DNA of 64,000 nucleotides from Acinetobacter sp. C32I (GTDB lineage: Bacteria; Pseudomonadota; Gammaproteobacteria; Pseudomonadales; Moraxellaceae): positions 1,860,001 through 1,924,000 of the forward strand of contig NZ_CP098480.1 of assembly GCF_023702715.1 (NCBI RefSeq), in the 5' to 3' direction. The notes beneath the pieces are model-generated. The model did not search any database, was not told the DNA's origin, and saw nothing but the letters and a program-made list of their open reading frames with translations. Of this stretch, positions 54,563 through 64,000 are shown in pieces; position 1 is the stretch's first letter; every line of letters starts with the position of its first letter. A program made the translations under genes and the position numbers.

Positions 54563-57500
54563 ATGAAATTTACCGATCTTTTTGTAAAACGCCCTGTACT
54601 GGCTCTGGTGGTCAGTACCCTGATTTTATTGGCAGGTCTATTCTCACTGAATAAACTGCCGATTCGCCAGTATCCCTTATTAGAAAGTTCAACCATTAGC
54701 ATCAGCACTGAATATCCGGGTGCATCAGCTGAACTGATGCAAGGTTTTGTCACGCAACCGATTGCACAAGCGGTCTCTTCGGTTGAAGGTATTGATTACC
54801 TCAGTTCGTCCTCAGTACAAGGCCGCAGTGTCATCACCCTGCGCATGCAACTCAATCGAGACTCCACTCAAGCCCTGACCGAAGTCATGGCCAAGGTCAA
54901 CCAAGTTCGCTATAAATTGCCAGAACAGGCATTTGACCCTGTGATTGAACGCTCCTCAGGCGAATCGACCGACGTGGCTTATATCGGCTTTTCCAGTGAA
55001 CAACTGTCTATGCCCGAGTTGACCGAATACCTATCACGGGTGGTTGAACCGATGCTATCCACCATTGAAGGCGTGGCAAAAGTTCAAACCTATGGTAGCC
55101 AACGCCTCGCGATGCGGATCTGGTTGGATGCAGACCGTTTGGCCAGTCGTGGCGTGACCGCTGCCGATGTCGCCAGTGCGATTCGTCAAAACAACTACCA
55201 AGCCGCCCCCGGTCAAATCAAAGGTGAATTGGTGGTTTCCAATGTCAACGTGTCAACCGAGCTAACCAGTATTCAAGACTTTAAAAATCTGGTGATCCGT
55301 AATGATGGGCAGAACCTGATTCGTTTGCAGGATGTCGCCACGGTTGAACTCGGTGCAGCATCTACCGAAACCAGTGCCTCGATGGACGGGCAACCCGCAA
55401 TTTTTATTGGTTTACAGGCCACTCCAACAGGTAATCCACTGGTGATTGTTCAAGGCATCAAGGATAAATTGCCTGAGATACAGAAAACCTTACCGCCGAG
55501 TGTCAAAGCCAATCTGGCTTATGAAACCGCACGTTTTATTGATGCTTCGATTGATGAAGTGCTGCATACCTTTATCGAAGCCCTGATTATTGTCATTGCT
55601 GTGATCTATCTGTGCTTAGGTTCACTTCGTAGTGTCTTGATTCCTGTGGTGACAATTCCACTCTCAATGCTGGGCGCTTTAGGCCTGATGCTGATTTTTG
55701 GCTTTAGTATCAACTTACTGACCTTATTAGCGATGGTACTGGCAATTGGACTGGTGGTGGATGATGCCATTGTGGTGGTGGAAAATGTACACCGCCATAT
55801 TGAAGAAGGCTTGTCACCTATTGCCGCCGCACTGGTAGGTGCACGTGAAGTCGCAGGCCCCGTGATTGCCATGACCATTACCCTTGCTGCCGTCTATGCG
55901 CCGATTGGTCTGATGGGTGGATTAACAGGTTCATTATTTAAGGAATTTGCACTGACCTTGGCGGGCGCAGTTTTGGTCTCAGGGATTATTGCCCTCACCC
56001 TCTCCCCAGTGATGAGTTCTTATCTGCTGCAATCCAAGCAGGAAGAAGGCCGCATGGCTAAAGCTGCTGAATGGTTTTTTGAACGTTTAACTCATGTCTA
56101 TCACCGCTTACTGCAATTTTCATTGCAGCATCGTTGGATCACTGTGGTCTTTGCCATTGCTGTTTTTGCCAGCCTACCTTTTCTTTATCAACTCCCACAA
56201 AAGGAACTGGCACCATTAGAAGATCAAGCCAGTGTGCTAACTGCGATTAAGGCACCACAGCATGCCAATTTAAACTATGCCGAACACTTCAACTATGAGT
56301 TGGATAAAGTGTTCTGGACCCTACCTGAAACCAGCACCACTTGGATTATTAATGGTACTGATGGCCCAGCAGCCAGTTTTGGGGGTACTACCTTATCCAC
56401 GTGGGCTGAACGTACACGCTCTGCCGATGAACTTCAACAGGAACTGCAAGCCAAGGTCGGTGCTGTAGAAGGTAGCAGTATTTTTGTATTCCAAAATCCA
56501 GCTTTGCCCGGTTCAACAGGTGGCTTGCCGGTACAAATGGTGCTGCGTAGTGCCCAAGACTATGCCACCATTTATCAAACCATGGAAAATATCAAACAAA
56601 AAGCTCGTGAGAGTGGCTTGTTTGTAGTGGTAGACAGTGATCTGGATTTCAATAATCCAATGCTGAAAATTGAAGTCGATCGTGCCAAAGCCAATAGCTT
56701 GGGTATCCGTATGCAGGACATCGGCGAAGCACTGGCGACCCTCGTAGGTGAAAACTATGTCAATCGTTTTAGTATGTTAGGCCGCGCTTATGATGTCATT
56801 CCTCAAAGTATCAAAAGCCAGCGTCTGACCCCACAAGCGTTGACCCAGCAATTTGTACGCACTGATCAGGGAACATTGATTCCACTATCTACCGTGGTCC
56901 GTCTGAATGAACAAGTCGAGCCGAATAAACTGACGCAGTTTAACCAACAGAATGCCGCAACCTTCCAAGCCATACCTGCGCCTGGCGTTTCTCTCGGCCA
57001 AGCCTTAGCGTTCCTTGAACAAGTCACGGCTGAGTTACCGACGGGTTTCAGCCATGACTGGCAAGCCGATGCGCGTCAGTATATGCAGGAAGGCAATACG
57101 CTGTTGTTTGCATTTTTGGCTGCATTGGTGGTGATTTATCTGGTCTTGGCCGCGCAATATGAAAGTCTAGTCGACCCATTCATTATTTTAATTACCGTGC
57201 CCCTATCGATTTGCGGTGCCTTGATACCCTTGGCACTCGGTTATGCCACCGTCAATATCTATACCCAAATTGGTTTGGTGACCCTGATCGGTTTGATTAG
57301 TAAGCATGGCATCCTCATGGTTGAATTTGCCAATGAGTTGCAACTGCATGAAGGACTGAACAAACAGGCCGCCATCCTTAAAGCGGCACAAATTCGCTTA
57401 CGCCCGATTCTGATGACCACGGCGGCGATGGTGTTTGGTCTTATTCCACTACTGTTTGCCACAGGTGCGGGCGCACATAGCCGTTTTGGTCTTGGATTGG

Positions 57501-57646
57501 TGATTGTGTGCGGTATGTTGATTGGCACATTCTTCACCCTGTTTGTATTGCCCACCATTTATAGTCTGCTGGCACGTCAACATAACCAAAGTTCGGCTCG
57601 TGTACAGGAACTACAGAAAATTGATGCGATGGAGTCTCAAGCATGA
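54563..57646 (+). CDS. RND efflux permease (MexI-like)
   Basis: 1027-residue proton-driven exporter. N-terminus MKFTDLFVKRPVLALVVSTL; TM4 Asp pair in GLVVDDAIVVVENVHRHIEEG; TM10 motif IGLISKHGILMVEFANEL, with His replacing the usual Asn after Lys, as in other MexI/MdtC-type pumps. Belongs to a different branch than the pump at 31311-34490. Its stop overlaps the next gene by ATGA. Expected to export redox-active or toxic metabolites under SoxR control. Confidence 0.9.
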   Translation: MKFTDLFVKRPVLALVVSTLILLAGLFSLNKLPIRQYPLLESSTISISTEYPGASAELMQGFVTQPIAQAVSSVEGIDYLSSSSVQGRSVITLRMQLNRDSTQALTEVMAKVNQVRYKLPEQAFDPVIERSSGESTDVAYIGFSSEQLSMPELTEYLSRVVEPMLSTIEGVAKVQTYGSQRLAMRIWLDADRLASRGVTAADVASAIRQNNYQAAPGQIKGELVVSNVNVSTELTSIQDFKNLVIRNDGQNLIRLQDVATVELGAASTETSASMDGQPAIFIGLQATPTGNPLVIVQGIKDKLPEIQKTLPPSVKANLAYETARFIDASIDEVLHTFIEALIIVIAVIYLCLGSLRSVLIPVVTIPLSMLGALGLMLIFGFSINLLTLLAMVLAIGLVVDDAIVVVENVHRHIEEGLSPIAAALVGAREVAGPVIAMTITLAAVYAPIGLMGGLTGSLFKEFALTLAGAVLVSGIIALTLSPVMSSYLLQSKQEEGRMAKAAEWFFERLTHVYHRLLQFSLQHRWITVVFAIAVFASLPFLYQLPQKELAPLEDQASVLTAIKAPQHANLNYAEHFNYELDKVFWTLPETSTTWIINGTDGPAASFGGTTLSTWAERTRSADELQQELQAKVGAVEGSSIFVFQNPALPGSTGGLPVQMVLRSAQDYATIYQTMENIKQKARESGLFVVVDSDLDFNNPMLKIEVDRAKANSLGIRMQDIGEALATLVGENYVNRFSMLGRAYDVIPQSIKSQRLTPQALTQQFVRTDQGTLIPLSTVVRLNEQVEPNKLTQFNQQNAATFQAIPAPGVSLGQALAFLEQVTAELPTGFSHDWQADARQYMQEGNTLLFAFLAALVVIYLVLAAQYESLVDPFIILITVPLSICGALIPLALGYATVNIYTQIGLVTLIGLISKHGILMVEFANELQLHEGLNKQAAILKAAQIRLRPILMTTAAMVFGLIPLLFATGAGAHSRFGLGLVIVCGMLIGTFFTLFVLPTIYSLLARQHNQSSARVQELQKIDAMESQA

Positions 57647-59076
57647 ATAACGATCCAGTCTTCACCAAAAGCTCCCAGCATCATTCATCTAAGTCGATGA
57701 TAAGCACTGGACTCATCATGGCAGCTTTGGCCATGTCACTGAATGGCTGTCAAAACTTTAAACCACAACCACCTATCGTCAGTGCTGATATTCCGAACAG
57801 TTATGATCATTCGATTCAAGGCAGTTCCATTGCATCCCAAGGCTATCAGCAGTTTCTTGCTGATCCACGTTTGGTGCAGGTAATTGAACTAGCCCTCAGT
57901 CATAACCGTGATTTACGCAGCGCAAGCCTGAATATTCAGCGCGCACAGCAATATTATCAGATCAGGAAAAATGATCAGTTCCCTGTAATTGCTGGTCGTG
58001 CAGATCTGCTTCGCCAAGTCTCCCCGACACTTGATCCCAATAATCCCAGTTCAAGCTTGCAAGTCGGCCTCGGTTTGACGGCTTATGAGCTGGATTTTTG
58101 GGGACGGATTCGCAATTTGAAAGATGCGGCACTGGATCGTTATCTGGCGACTCAGAGTGCGCGTGATGCCATGCAAATCAGTCTGGTCAGTCAAGTCAGC
58201 CAAGCATGGTTAGATTATGCCTTTGCCCATGCACAGTTGGAACTTGCCCAACAAACGCTTGCGACACAATTGAATGCCTATCAGCTCAATCAAAAACGTT
58301 TCGATGCGGGCACTGACAGCGAAATTCCCTTACGTCAGGCACAGATCTCGGTCGAAACTGCTCGTCATGATGCGGCCAACTACCAAACGCGGGTGATGCA
58401 GGCACAAAATTTACTTAATCTGTTGGTGGGACAACAGCTTCCTGTAGACCTCTTGCCACAACAACCCGTTAAAAACATCAGTACCAACGCAGTTTTAAGC
58501 ACAGGTTTAAGCAGTGAGTTACTGAATCATCGCCCTGACCTCAAACTCGCTGAATATCAATTGCACGAAGCAGGTGCCAATATTGCGGTTGCCAAAGCGG
58601 CCTTATTTCCTAGCATTCGATTAACAGGCTCAGCGGGTTATGCATCGACTCAACTCAGTGATCTGTTTAAATCTGGTCATGCAGTCTGGTCGATTGGCCC
58701 GAGTCTGGATCTACCGATCTTTGACTGGGGCACCCGTCAGGCCAATCTTAAGATTTCAAAAATCGAGCAGCAAATCGCACTATCGAATTATGAAAAATCC
58801 ATTCAATCTGCTTTTAGAGAAGTCAATGACAGCCTTGCCACACGTGCCTATATGGATGAACGGATTACTGCACAACAACGCTTAGTCGATGCGACCAATC
58901 GGAACTATAAACTGTCTAATACCCGCTTTCGTGCAGGGATTGATAGTTATTTAAGTGTCTTGGATGCACAACGCTCTCATTATGCTGCTGAGCAAAGTTT
59001 GTTATTACTGGAACAGGCACGGCTCAACAATCAGATTGAGCTATACAAAGTATTGGGTGGAGGCTTAACACAATAA
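57643..59076 (+). CDS. Outer-membrane efflux lipoprotein (OpmD/NodT-like)
   Basis: 477 residues, last gene of the operon. Hydrophobic N-terminus with a lipobox-like LNGC near residue 36. TolC-type halves: QQFLADPRLVQVIELALSHNRDLRSASLNIQ and NHRPDLKLAEYQLHEAGANIAVAKAALFPSIRLTGSAGY, and the C-terminal NTRFRAGIDSYLSVLDAQRSHY. Four-base overlap with the permease gene indicates translational coupling. Completes a second tripartite pump in this window. Confidence 0.87.
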   Translation: MNNDPVFTKSSQHHSSKSMISTGLIMAALAMSLNGCQNFKPQPPIVSADIPNSYDHSIQGSSIASQGYQQFLADPRLVQVIELALSHNRDLRSASLNIQRAQQYYQIRKNDQFPVIAGRADLLRQVSPTLDPNNPSSSLQVGLGLTAYELDFWGRIRNLKDAALDRYLATQSARDAMQISLVSQVSQAWLDYAFAHAQLELAQQTLATQLNAYQLNQKRFDAGTDSEIPLRQAQISVETARHDAANYQTRVMQAQNLLNLLVGQQLPVDLLPQQPVKNISTNAVLSTGLSSELLNHRPDLKLAEYQLHEAGANIAVAKAALFPSIRLTGSAGYASTQLSDLFKSGHAVWSIGPSLDLPIFDWGTRQANLKISKIEQQIALSNYEKSIQSAFREVNDSLATRAYMDERITAQQRLVDATNRNYKLSNTRFRAGIDSYLSVLDAQRSHYAAEQSLLLLEQARLNNQIELYKVLGGGLTQ

Positions 59077-59303
59077 TCATCACAGGGGTTTTAAGAATGG
59101 CTATGGCTGTTGTTAAAACCTCATCCAACCAAACAAAGATAAACTTGGCGAACAACCAGAACAAAAAAGAGCAGCATATAAACCAATTGAGCTAATGTTT
59201 TATTTCTTATACTTGTACGACTGCCTATTTTTAAGATCAATCAGCAATTTATATAAATGTTAAAAATTAAAATGAACCGTTTCAAAAGTCTAGAACGTGA
59301 AGC

Positions 59304-60230
59304 TTATGTCTTTGCCAAAATCGCTTGAATAAAATCACCAATCTCATCTAATGCCTGTTCAGATTTTTGTACAAAGCGATTAAACATCTGAAAGTTATGC
59401 CACATATTTTCATAGACATGCAGATGAACCTGCACACCCGCTTGTTGGGCACGCTCAGCCAGATTAATCGCATCATCCACGAGAATCTCTTCACTGCCTG
59501 CTTGGATCAATAGCGGTGGAAGAGCGTTTAAATCAGCAAAAATAGGCGAAATACGTGGATCATTAGATCGTAATTGCCCGCGATATCCATCCCCACCCCG
59601 TTTTAAAGCATAGGCACGAATCATCGGATCTCGTTTGGCATTTTTAAATACTGAAGCCGAGCTTAAGGTGATATCCACATAAGGCGAGATCATGATCATC
59701 CCAGCAGGTAAAATCTGCCCTGCCTCTCTTAATTCCACCGCGAATGCTAAGGCCAAGGCACATCCACCTGAATCTCCACCCAAAATAATTTGCTCAGGCG
59801 TCCAGCCATCACTTAACAAATGTTGATAGACCGACCTCACATCCTCCAATGCCGCAGGATAAGGATGTTCAGGCGCCCGTCGATAATCCAGCATATACAC
59901 GTTGACCTTGGCTCGTGCAGCCAATTCGGTAGCAAGTGCGCGATGGGTTCGTGATGAACCGGCAAAAAAAGCACCGCCATGACAATGCAATAATACCCCT
60001 TGCACATCACTATCTGGCGTTGCAACTTCGGCTGGAACGAGGCGTTGATCAAGCGCATCTCTTAATTTAATCTGCTGAATGAAAACATCGGCTCTGGGTT
60101 TGAAAATGCGTGACCCGATCTCCATTGCGCCACGCAAGATTGGAAAAGGTAAAGCTAAACCACTGGCCAGCTTAAAACTCAGTCGCAAACTCATTTTTAC
60201 GCCTGTTTCAATCATCTTTTGCTGCATCAT
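59304..60230 (-). CDS. Alpha/beta-hydrolase esterase (hormone-sensitive lipase family)
   Basis: 308 residues; oxyanion-hole motif HGG (LLHCHGGAFFAGSSRTHR), nucleophile motif GDSGG (LGGDSGGCALALAF), catalytic Asp near SEEILVDD and His in HVYENMWHNF. Cytoplasmic. It would hydrolyse the ester or lactone made by the adjacent Baeyer-Villiger enzyme. Start at 60230 supported by AGGAG. Third gene of the SDR - monooxygenase - esterase series read from the TetR-proximal end. Confidence 0.85.
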   Translation of the reverse strand: MMQQKMIETGVKMSLRLSFKLASGLALPFPILRGAMEIGSRIFKPRADVFIQQIKLRDALDQRLVPAEVATPDSDVQGVLLHCHGGAFFAGSSRTHRALATELAARAKVNVYMLDYRRAPEHPYPAALEDVRSVYQHLLSDGWTPEQIILGGDSGGCALALAFAVELREAGQILPAGMIMISPYVDITLSSASVFKNAKRDPMIRAYALKRGGDGYRGQLRSNDPRISPIFADLNALPPLLIQAGSEEILVDDAINLAERAQQAGVQVHLHVYENMWHNFQMFNRFVQKSEQALDEIGDFIQAILAKT

Positions 60231-60263
60231 GTGCTCCTGTTAATGGCATCACCGAGTCATCAT

Positions 60264-61751
60264 TTAACTGGCTTTTTTCTCAGGTTCAGACTCAGTAAAA
60301 CCAAGTACATAATCATTCAGATCACATTGCGCTAAACGAGCACGCATCTCAAAGGTGGTCCACGGCCATAAGGTACTGTTACGCCCATTACGATCGATAA
60401 AGTAGCTGCTGCATCCCCCTGTGTTCCAGACCGTATTTTTTAATGCCGCTTGGATTTCATCATTGTATTGCTCCAATACCTCAGCACGAATTTCAACAGT
60501 TTCAATCTCTTGTGCCTGCACCTTCTTCAACATATCCAAGATATAAGCCAATTGCGCTTCAATGATAATCAGTGCCGACGAGCTAACCGCAATATTAGGA
60601 CCAAACATCACAAAGGCATTGGGGCAGCCTTCAACTACTGTACCTAAATAGCCTTGGGCACTGCCTTGCCACACCTCATCCATGCTTTTGCCATGTTTAT
60701 TACGAATCTGTTTGGCAATTGGAGGATTACTGACTTCAAAGCCTGTGCCAAAAATAATCGCATCGACCTCATGTTGCGATCCATCACTGGCGATTAGCGT
60801 ATTGCCACGCACTTCTGCTACCCCACAGCGCAATACCTCTACATTCGACTTTGCCAATGCCGGATACCATTGATTGGACTGTAATACCCGTTTGCAACCG
60901 ATGGTAAAGTCAGGCAATAGTTTTGCTCTTAGCGCAGGATCTTTTACCCCTAAGCGAATATTCAATTTGGCTAAGCGTTCAATCTGGCTGACCAGTTTTG
61001 GATGATGCATACTGGAGTTTAACGATTCGAACACGCCATAAACGCCATAACGGGTCAAACGCTGAGTGATGGGAAGCACTTTAAACAGTGCCTGAGCAAG
61101 TTTTGGCAGGCTTTGATCCATTTTTGGCAATACCCATTGTGGGGTACGCTGTAGCAAAGTGAGTTTCTTAACTTGAGCTTGAATCTCAGGTACAAATTGA
61201 ATTGCAGACGCGCCTGCACCAACAACGGCAACTTTTTTACCGTTTAAGTCAACATCATGATTCCATTCTGCCGAGTGGAACTGGGTGCCCTTAAATGTTT
61301 CTAAACCTTTAATTTTAGGCAGTACAGGTTGATGCATTGGCCCACCTGCCATAATCGCAAAACGGGCATGAATGAGACCTTGATTGGTTTTCACCACCCA
61401 ATGTTTGGCCTGATCATCCCAAGCACTTTCCAGCATTTCATAGCCAAAGCGCACATACTTTTGCACATCGAATTGCTGCGCAACATTTTGTATATAAGTC
61501 TTAATTTCTTGTTGCTGCGCAAACACCCGACTCCATTGTGGGTTCGGTGCAAAAGAATAGGAATATAACGCTGACGGTACATCACAAGCACACCCCGGAT
61601 AGGTGTTGGCACGCCAGACACCGCCAATTTCATCAGCTTTTTCCAAAACCACAAAATCCGTGAAACCTGCTTGTTGTAATTTAATGGCGGCTCCAATCCC
61701 TGCAAAGCCAGCCCCAATAATCACCACATGAAATTTTTCGATCTTTGCCAT
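60264..61751 (-). CDS. Baeyer-Villiger-type flavin monooxygenase
   Basis: 495 residues. FAD-binding motif VVIIGAGFAGIGAAIKL at the N-terminus. The Baeyer-Villiger fingerprint F-x-G-x3-H-x3-W is complete (FKGTQFHSAEW), and the second nucleotide motif VAVVGAGASAIQFVPEI binds NADPH. These enzymes insert oxygen into ketones to give esters or lactones, which the next gene's esterase could cleave. The SDR upstream would make the ketone from an alcohol, a consistent three-step degradative route. Substrate (cyclic ketone, alkyl methyl ketone or other) unknown. Confidence 0.88.
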   Translation of the reverse strand: MAKIEKFHVVIIGAGFAGIGAAIKLQQAGFTDFVVLEKADEIGGVWRANTYPGCACDVPSALYSYSFAPNPQWSRVFAQQQEIKTYIQNVAQQFDVQKYVRFGYEMLESAWDDQAKHWVVKTNQGLIHARFAIMAGGPMHQPVLPKIKGLETFKGTQFHSAEWNHDVDLNGKKVAVVGAGASAIQFVPEIQAQVKKLTLLQRTPQWVLPKMDQSLPKLAQALFKVLPITQRLTRYGVYGVFESLNSSMHHPKLVSQIERLAKLNIRLGVKDPALRAKLLPDFTIGCKRVLQSNQWYPALAKSNVEVLRCGVAEVRGNTLIASDGSQHEVDAIIFGTGFEVSNPPIAKQIRNKHGKSMDEVWQGSAQGYLGTVVEGCPNAFVMFGPNIAVSSSALIIIEAQLAYILDMLKKVQAQEIETVEIRAEVLEQYNDEIQAALKNTVWNTGGCSSYFIDRNGRNSTLWPWTTFEMRARLAQCDLNDYVLGFTESEPEKKAS

Positions 61752-61763
61752 GAGTTTTAATCC

Positions 61764-62603
61764 TTATTTTGTCTGTGCCAATTGGCTTAAACGTTGGCTA
61801 TATGCTTTGCGATCATTCTGATCCAAGCCTTTTAAAATACGGTCATCCCCAATCAGTTTTCGGAATCCGGTATTCAGCCAATGCGGCACCAATCCATAGG
61901 CTTTGGGGGTATGGGTTAAATAATTCGGTACCGCAATTTCAGCTAGATTATGTGCGATGGCTTGAATAATCGCATTCGCCACATCTTGCGGTTCTACCGT
62001 CGGAATCGGCAAACTGTCACCTGTTCCAGACGACAACTCAGTCAAGACTTTGGATGGTAATACGGCAGATAAGCCAATCGGCGTATCTCTCAGCTCTTGT
62101 TGCATCGATGCGGTTAAACCCACCACTGCGAATTTGGTCGCACAATAAATACTGGCGCCTGGAATTGGATATTTACCCGCGAGAGAAGCAACATTAACGA
62201 TATGCCCTGTTTGTCGCGCCAGCATTTTGGGCAATACCGCTTTCATGCCATGAATCACCCCACGCAAGTTGATATCAATTTGCGCATCGGTGATGGCTTG
62301 GCTTTCCTCAACCATCGCTCCCATTGGCATAATGCCAGCGTTATTGACCAAAATATCTATGGGACCCAATTGCTTTTCAATCTGCAAAATGAGGTCATGA
62401 AAAGAGTTCTGTGAACGCACATCTAAATAGCCGCCAAAGCCTTGCACTTTAGTGGCGGCTTGTTGTGCCAACTCCAGATCAATATCGCCAATCGCTACTT
62501 TGGCACCGAGTTTTCTAAAGGCAACGGCTGTGGCTAAACCAATCCCTCGCCCACCACCTGTAATGAACACCACTTTGTTTAAAAAACTGTATTTTTTTCC
62601 CAT
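61764..62603 (-). CDS. Short-chain dehydrogenase/reductase
   Basis: 279 residues: TGGGRGIG nucleotide motif, Asp after beta-2 (IGDIDLE) pointing to NAD, NNAGIM structural motif, active-site Ser (NVASLAGKYP) and YCATK catalytic pair, with a C-terminal extension (LVPHWLNTGFRKLIGDD). First gene of the operon, likely alcohol-to-ketone oxidation feeding the Baeyer-Villiger enzyme. Preceded by a good promoter overlapping a palindrome that the divergent TetR protein probably binds. Confidence 0.83.
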   Translation of the reverse strand: MGKKYSFLNKVVFITGGGRGIGLATAVAFRKLGAKVAIGDIDLELAQQAATKVQGFGGYLDVRSQNSFHDLILQIEKQLGPIDILVNNAGIMPMGAMVEESQAITDAQIDINLRGVIHGMKAVLPKMLARQTGHIVNVASLAGKYPIPGASIYCATKFAVVGLTASMQQELRDTPIGLSAVLPSKVLTELSSGTGDSLPIPTVEPQDVANAIIQAIAHNLAEIAVPNYLTHTPKAYGLVPHWLNTGFRKLIGDDRILKGLDQNDRKAYSQRLSQLAQTK

Positions 62604-62645
62604 TTCCAGTTCCTTTTATTAATCAAAAAACCACCAACCCGGAAC

Positions 62646-62674
62646 ATAATGTCATTTACGGAATGAAGTGTCAA
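62646..62674 (-). promoter_or_regulatory. SDR-operon promoter with TetR operator candidate
   Basis: Minus strand: TTGACA (62674-62669), 17-base spacer, CATTAT (62651-62646). A perfect palindrome TCATT-N5-AATGA (62652-62666) fills the spacer, so a bound repressor would block RNA polymerase. Pattern is seen; TetR binding is inferred from the divergent regulator gene. Confidence 0.6.
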
Positions 62675-62730
62675 TTTTCGTTGATTTTGTTTTATCGTAT
62701 TTCCGATGAAGTTCTGATAAAATTTTTGCC

Positions 62731-63357
62731 ATGAATGATCAAACAACTCTCTCGCGTGCTGAACGCCAACGTATTCAATTACAAGCAGAAATTATTGAAG
62801 CTGCTTTTTTGGAATTTTCTGAACGCGGTTATCATCAAACTGCGATCTCTGACATTGCCAAAAGACTGGGTATTGGCCATGGTACTTTCTATCGTCATTT
62901 TGAGAATAAAAGAGACATTCTGGATAAAGTCATTGTCGATACCATGTTCAAAATCACCGCCTTATTGGCCGATGAAAATGCGCCTGATGCGGTATCCACC
63001 CTTGAGGCTTATCGCATCCAATGTGAAAGGATTTCCAGTAAATTTCAGGAATTTGCCAAGGACAACCCACGTGCGGTACGTTTGATTTTGCTTGAAGCAA
63101 CCTCGATTGATAAAGAAATGACCGCCCAAGTGCATAACCTGCTGCACCTCGGTGGCCTCCTCACCGCAGACTATTTAAAAAATGGGGTGAAATGCGGTTA
63201 TTTAAAAGCGGATCTGGATACCGAAATGACCGGACATGCCATTGTCGGCATGATTATCGCAGGTGCATTTAAGTTCTTATCTGCACCTGAAGATGCCAAT
63301 CTGTTAAAAAAATATAGCGATGCTGCAATTCAAATGATGATGGCAGGCATCGCATAA
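62731..63357 (+). CDS. TetR-family repressor
   Basis: 208 residues. N-terminal TetR HTH: AAFLEFSERGYHQTAISDIAKRLGIGHGTFYRHFENKRDIL. The C-terminal helical ligand domain ends IVGMIIAGAFKFL. Divergent from the SDR - monooxygenase - esterase operon and therefore its likely ligand-responsive repressor. Confidence 0.85.
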   Translation: MNDQTTLSRAERQRIQLQAEIIEAAFLEFSERGYHQTAISDIAKRLGIGHGTFYRHFENKRDILDKVIVDTMFKITALLADENAPDAVSTLEAYRIQCERISSKFQEFAKDNPRAVRLILLEATSIDKEMTAQVHNLLHLGGLLTADYLKNGVKCGYLKADLDTEMTGHAIVGMIIAGAFKFLSAPEDANLLKKYSDAAIQMMMAGIA

Positions 63358-63378
63358 AACTCAACTTAGGCTTGTGAT

Positions 63379-64000
63379 TTATGCCTGCTTAAACACTGGC
63401 ATTTGATTTAAATAAGCCAAGGCCTGTTCTGTTGACCCTTCATGTAATGGGCTGTGTTTGGGATTTAAATAACGTAAGCAAGCAGTCAAGACATAACCCA
63501 CACGAGGCACGCGATCCTGTCGGGCAGCACGCAAGTAATCTTTAAAGCGAAAACGCTGTGGTAATTGCGGATCTTTTGCAACCAAGGTTTCCACAGCGAC
63601 ATAAGCCAATATAATAAATAAAGGAAAAGTAACAGCAGCCGTTGCGGTTCGCAGCAGCATGTTATTGCTTAAATGCCGAAACATGGCATCGGCGACTTCA
63701 CGATGTTCTACTTCTTCGGCACCATGCCATTGCAATAGACGCAGCATTTCCTCATCGACAGGTGCTTGTTGTAAACCTTGCGCATTGAGTACCCAATGTC
63801 CTAATACGCCCGTGAGATGTTCCGCAGCGGCAACCATGGCAAGACGAGTCTGTAACCATCTCAACTTCAAAGCAGAGTGACGCAGCTCATAACCGAATGG
63901 TTTCTGCCCCAGCATGTCATGAAAGATCCAGTTCACCAGTTTGCTATATTGACTCAGATCAATCCCCAAGGCCTCAATATGTCGCGTGCCCAAGGTATGT
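63379..64000 (-). CDS. Predicted metal-dependent hydrolase, C-terminal part (window edge)
   Basis: The minus-strand frame is open to the window end, so only the last 200 or so residues are present. They match the C-terminal part of the predicted metal-dependent hydrolase family (PF10118-like): LLQWHGAEEVEHREVADAMFRHLS contains likely metal-binding Glu/His residues, followed by a hydrophobic helix (AVTFPLFIILAYVAVETLV). Such genes often accompany Baeyer-Villiger operons. The apparent TTG at 63993 is not a start. Confidence 0.7.
   Translation of the reverse strand, partial: HTLGTRHIEALGIDLSQYSKLVNWIFHDMLGQKPFGYELRHSALKLRWLQTRLAMVAAAEHLTGVLGHWVLNAQGLQQAPVDEEMLRLLQWHGAEEVEHREVADAMFRHLSNNMLLRTATAAVTFPLFIILAYVAVETLVAKDPQLPQRFRFKDYLRAARQDRVPRVGYVLTACLRYLNPKHSPLHEGSTEQALAYLNQMPVFKQA

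Overview
The window looks like an Acinetobacter chromosome. It has moderate-to-low G+C, an Acinetobacter-style indole-3-acetate (iac) catabolic cluster, a flavin reductase closely resembling the C1 reductase known from A. baumannii, two RND efflux operons and a VgrG-Rhs locus. This rests on recognised protein families and gene order, not on a database search. Nearly all genes are intact. The exception is an AT-rich stretch at about 36-41.3 kb.

Layout. 1-2474: secreted penicillin-acylase-family lipoprotein, missing only the first base of its start codon. 2543-8857: phenylethylamine/aromatic amine degradation (feaR, tynA, outer-membrane channel, feaB) with a strong direct-repeat operator candidate. 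9055-17102: iac operon (iacH-A-I-C-D-E-F-G) with divergent MarR regulator iacR; iacB is not at its expected place. 17160-21783: two NAD-dependent dehydrogenases, an AraC regulator and a spinster-type MFS transporter, perhaps a separate small catabolic unit. 22145-28656: a SnoaL-like protein, a zinc-ribbon/glycine-zipper membrane protein, a sorbosone-dehydrogenase-like lipoprotein and a large two-partner-type adhesin with GLUG repeats. 28853-35973: LysR regulator divergent from a MexEF-OprN-like tripartite pump.

36051-49389: type VI secretion effector locus. vgrG is followed by a 1630-residue rhs gene with an HNH/EndoVII-like toxin tip, its probable immunity gene, and then about nine small AT-rich genes that look like immunity genes for other toxins (one SUFU-like, one SMI1/KNR4-like). 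Several are broken by single-base indels in short homopolymers.

49701-51941: TonB-dependent siderophore receptor with a possible Fur box. 52220-59076: soxR divergent from a MexGHI-OpmD-like operon, whose promoter carries a near-perfect SoxR box in a 19-bp spacer. 59304-62603: esterase, Baeyer-Villiger monooxygenase and SDR operon, divergent from a TetR regulator with a palindromic operator candidate. 63379-64000: the C-terminal part of a predicted metal-dependent hydrolase.

Together the window reads as an accessory island of aromatic/auxin catabolism, redox- and drug-responsive efflux and interbacterial competition. The least described elements are the decayed immunity array, the iac cluster without iacB, the SoxR-linked efflux operon and the split zinc-ribbon membrane protein.
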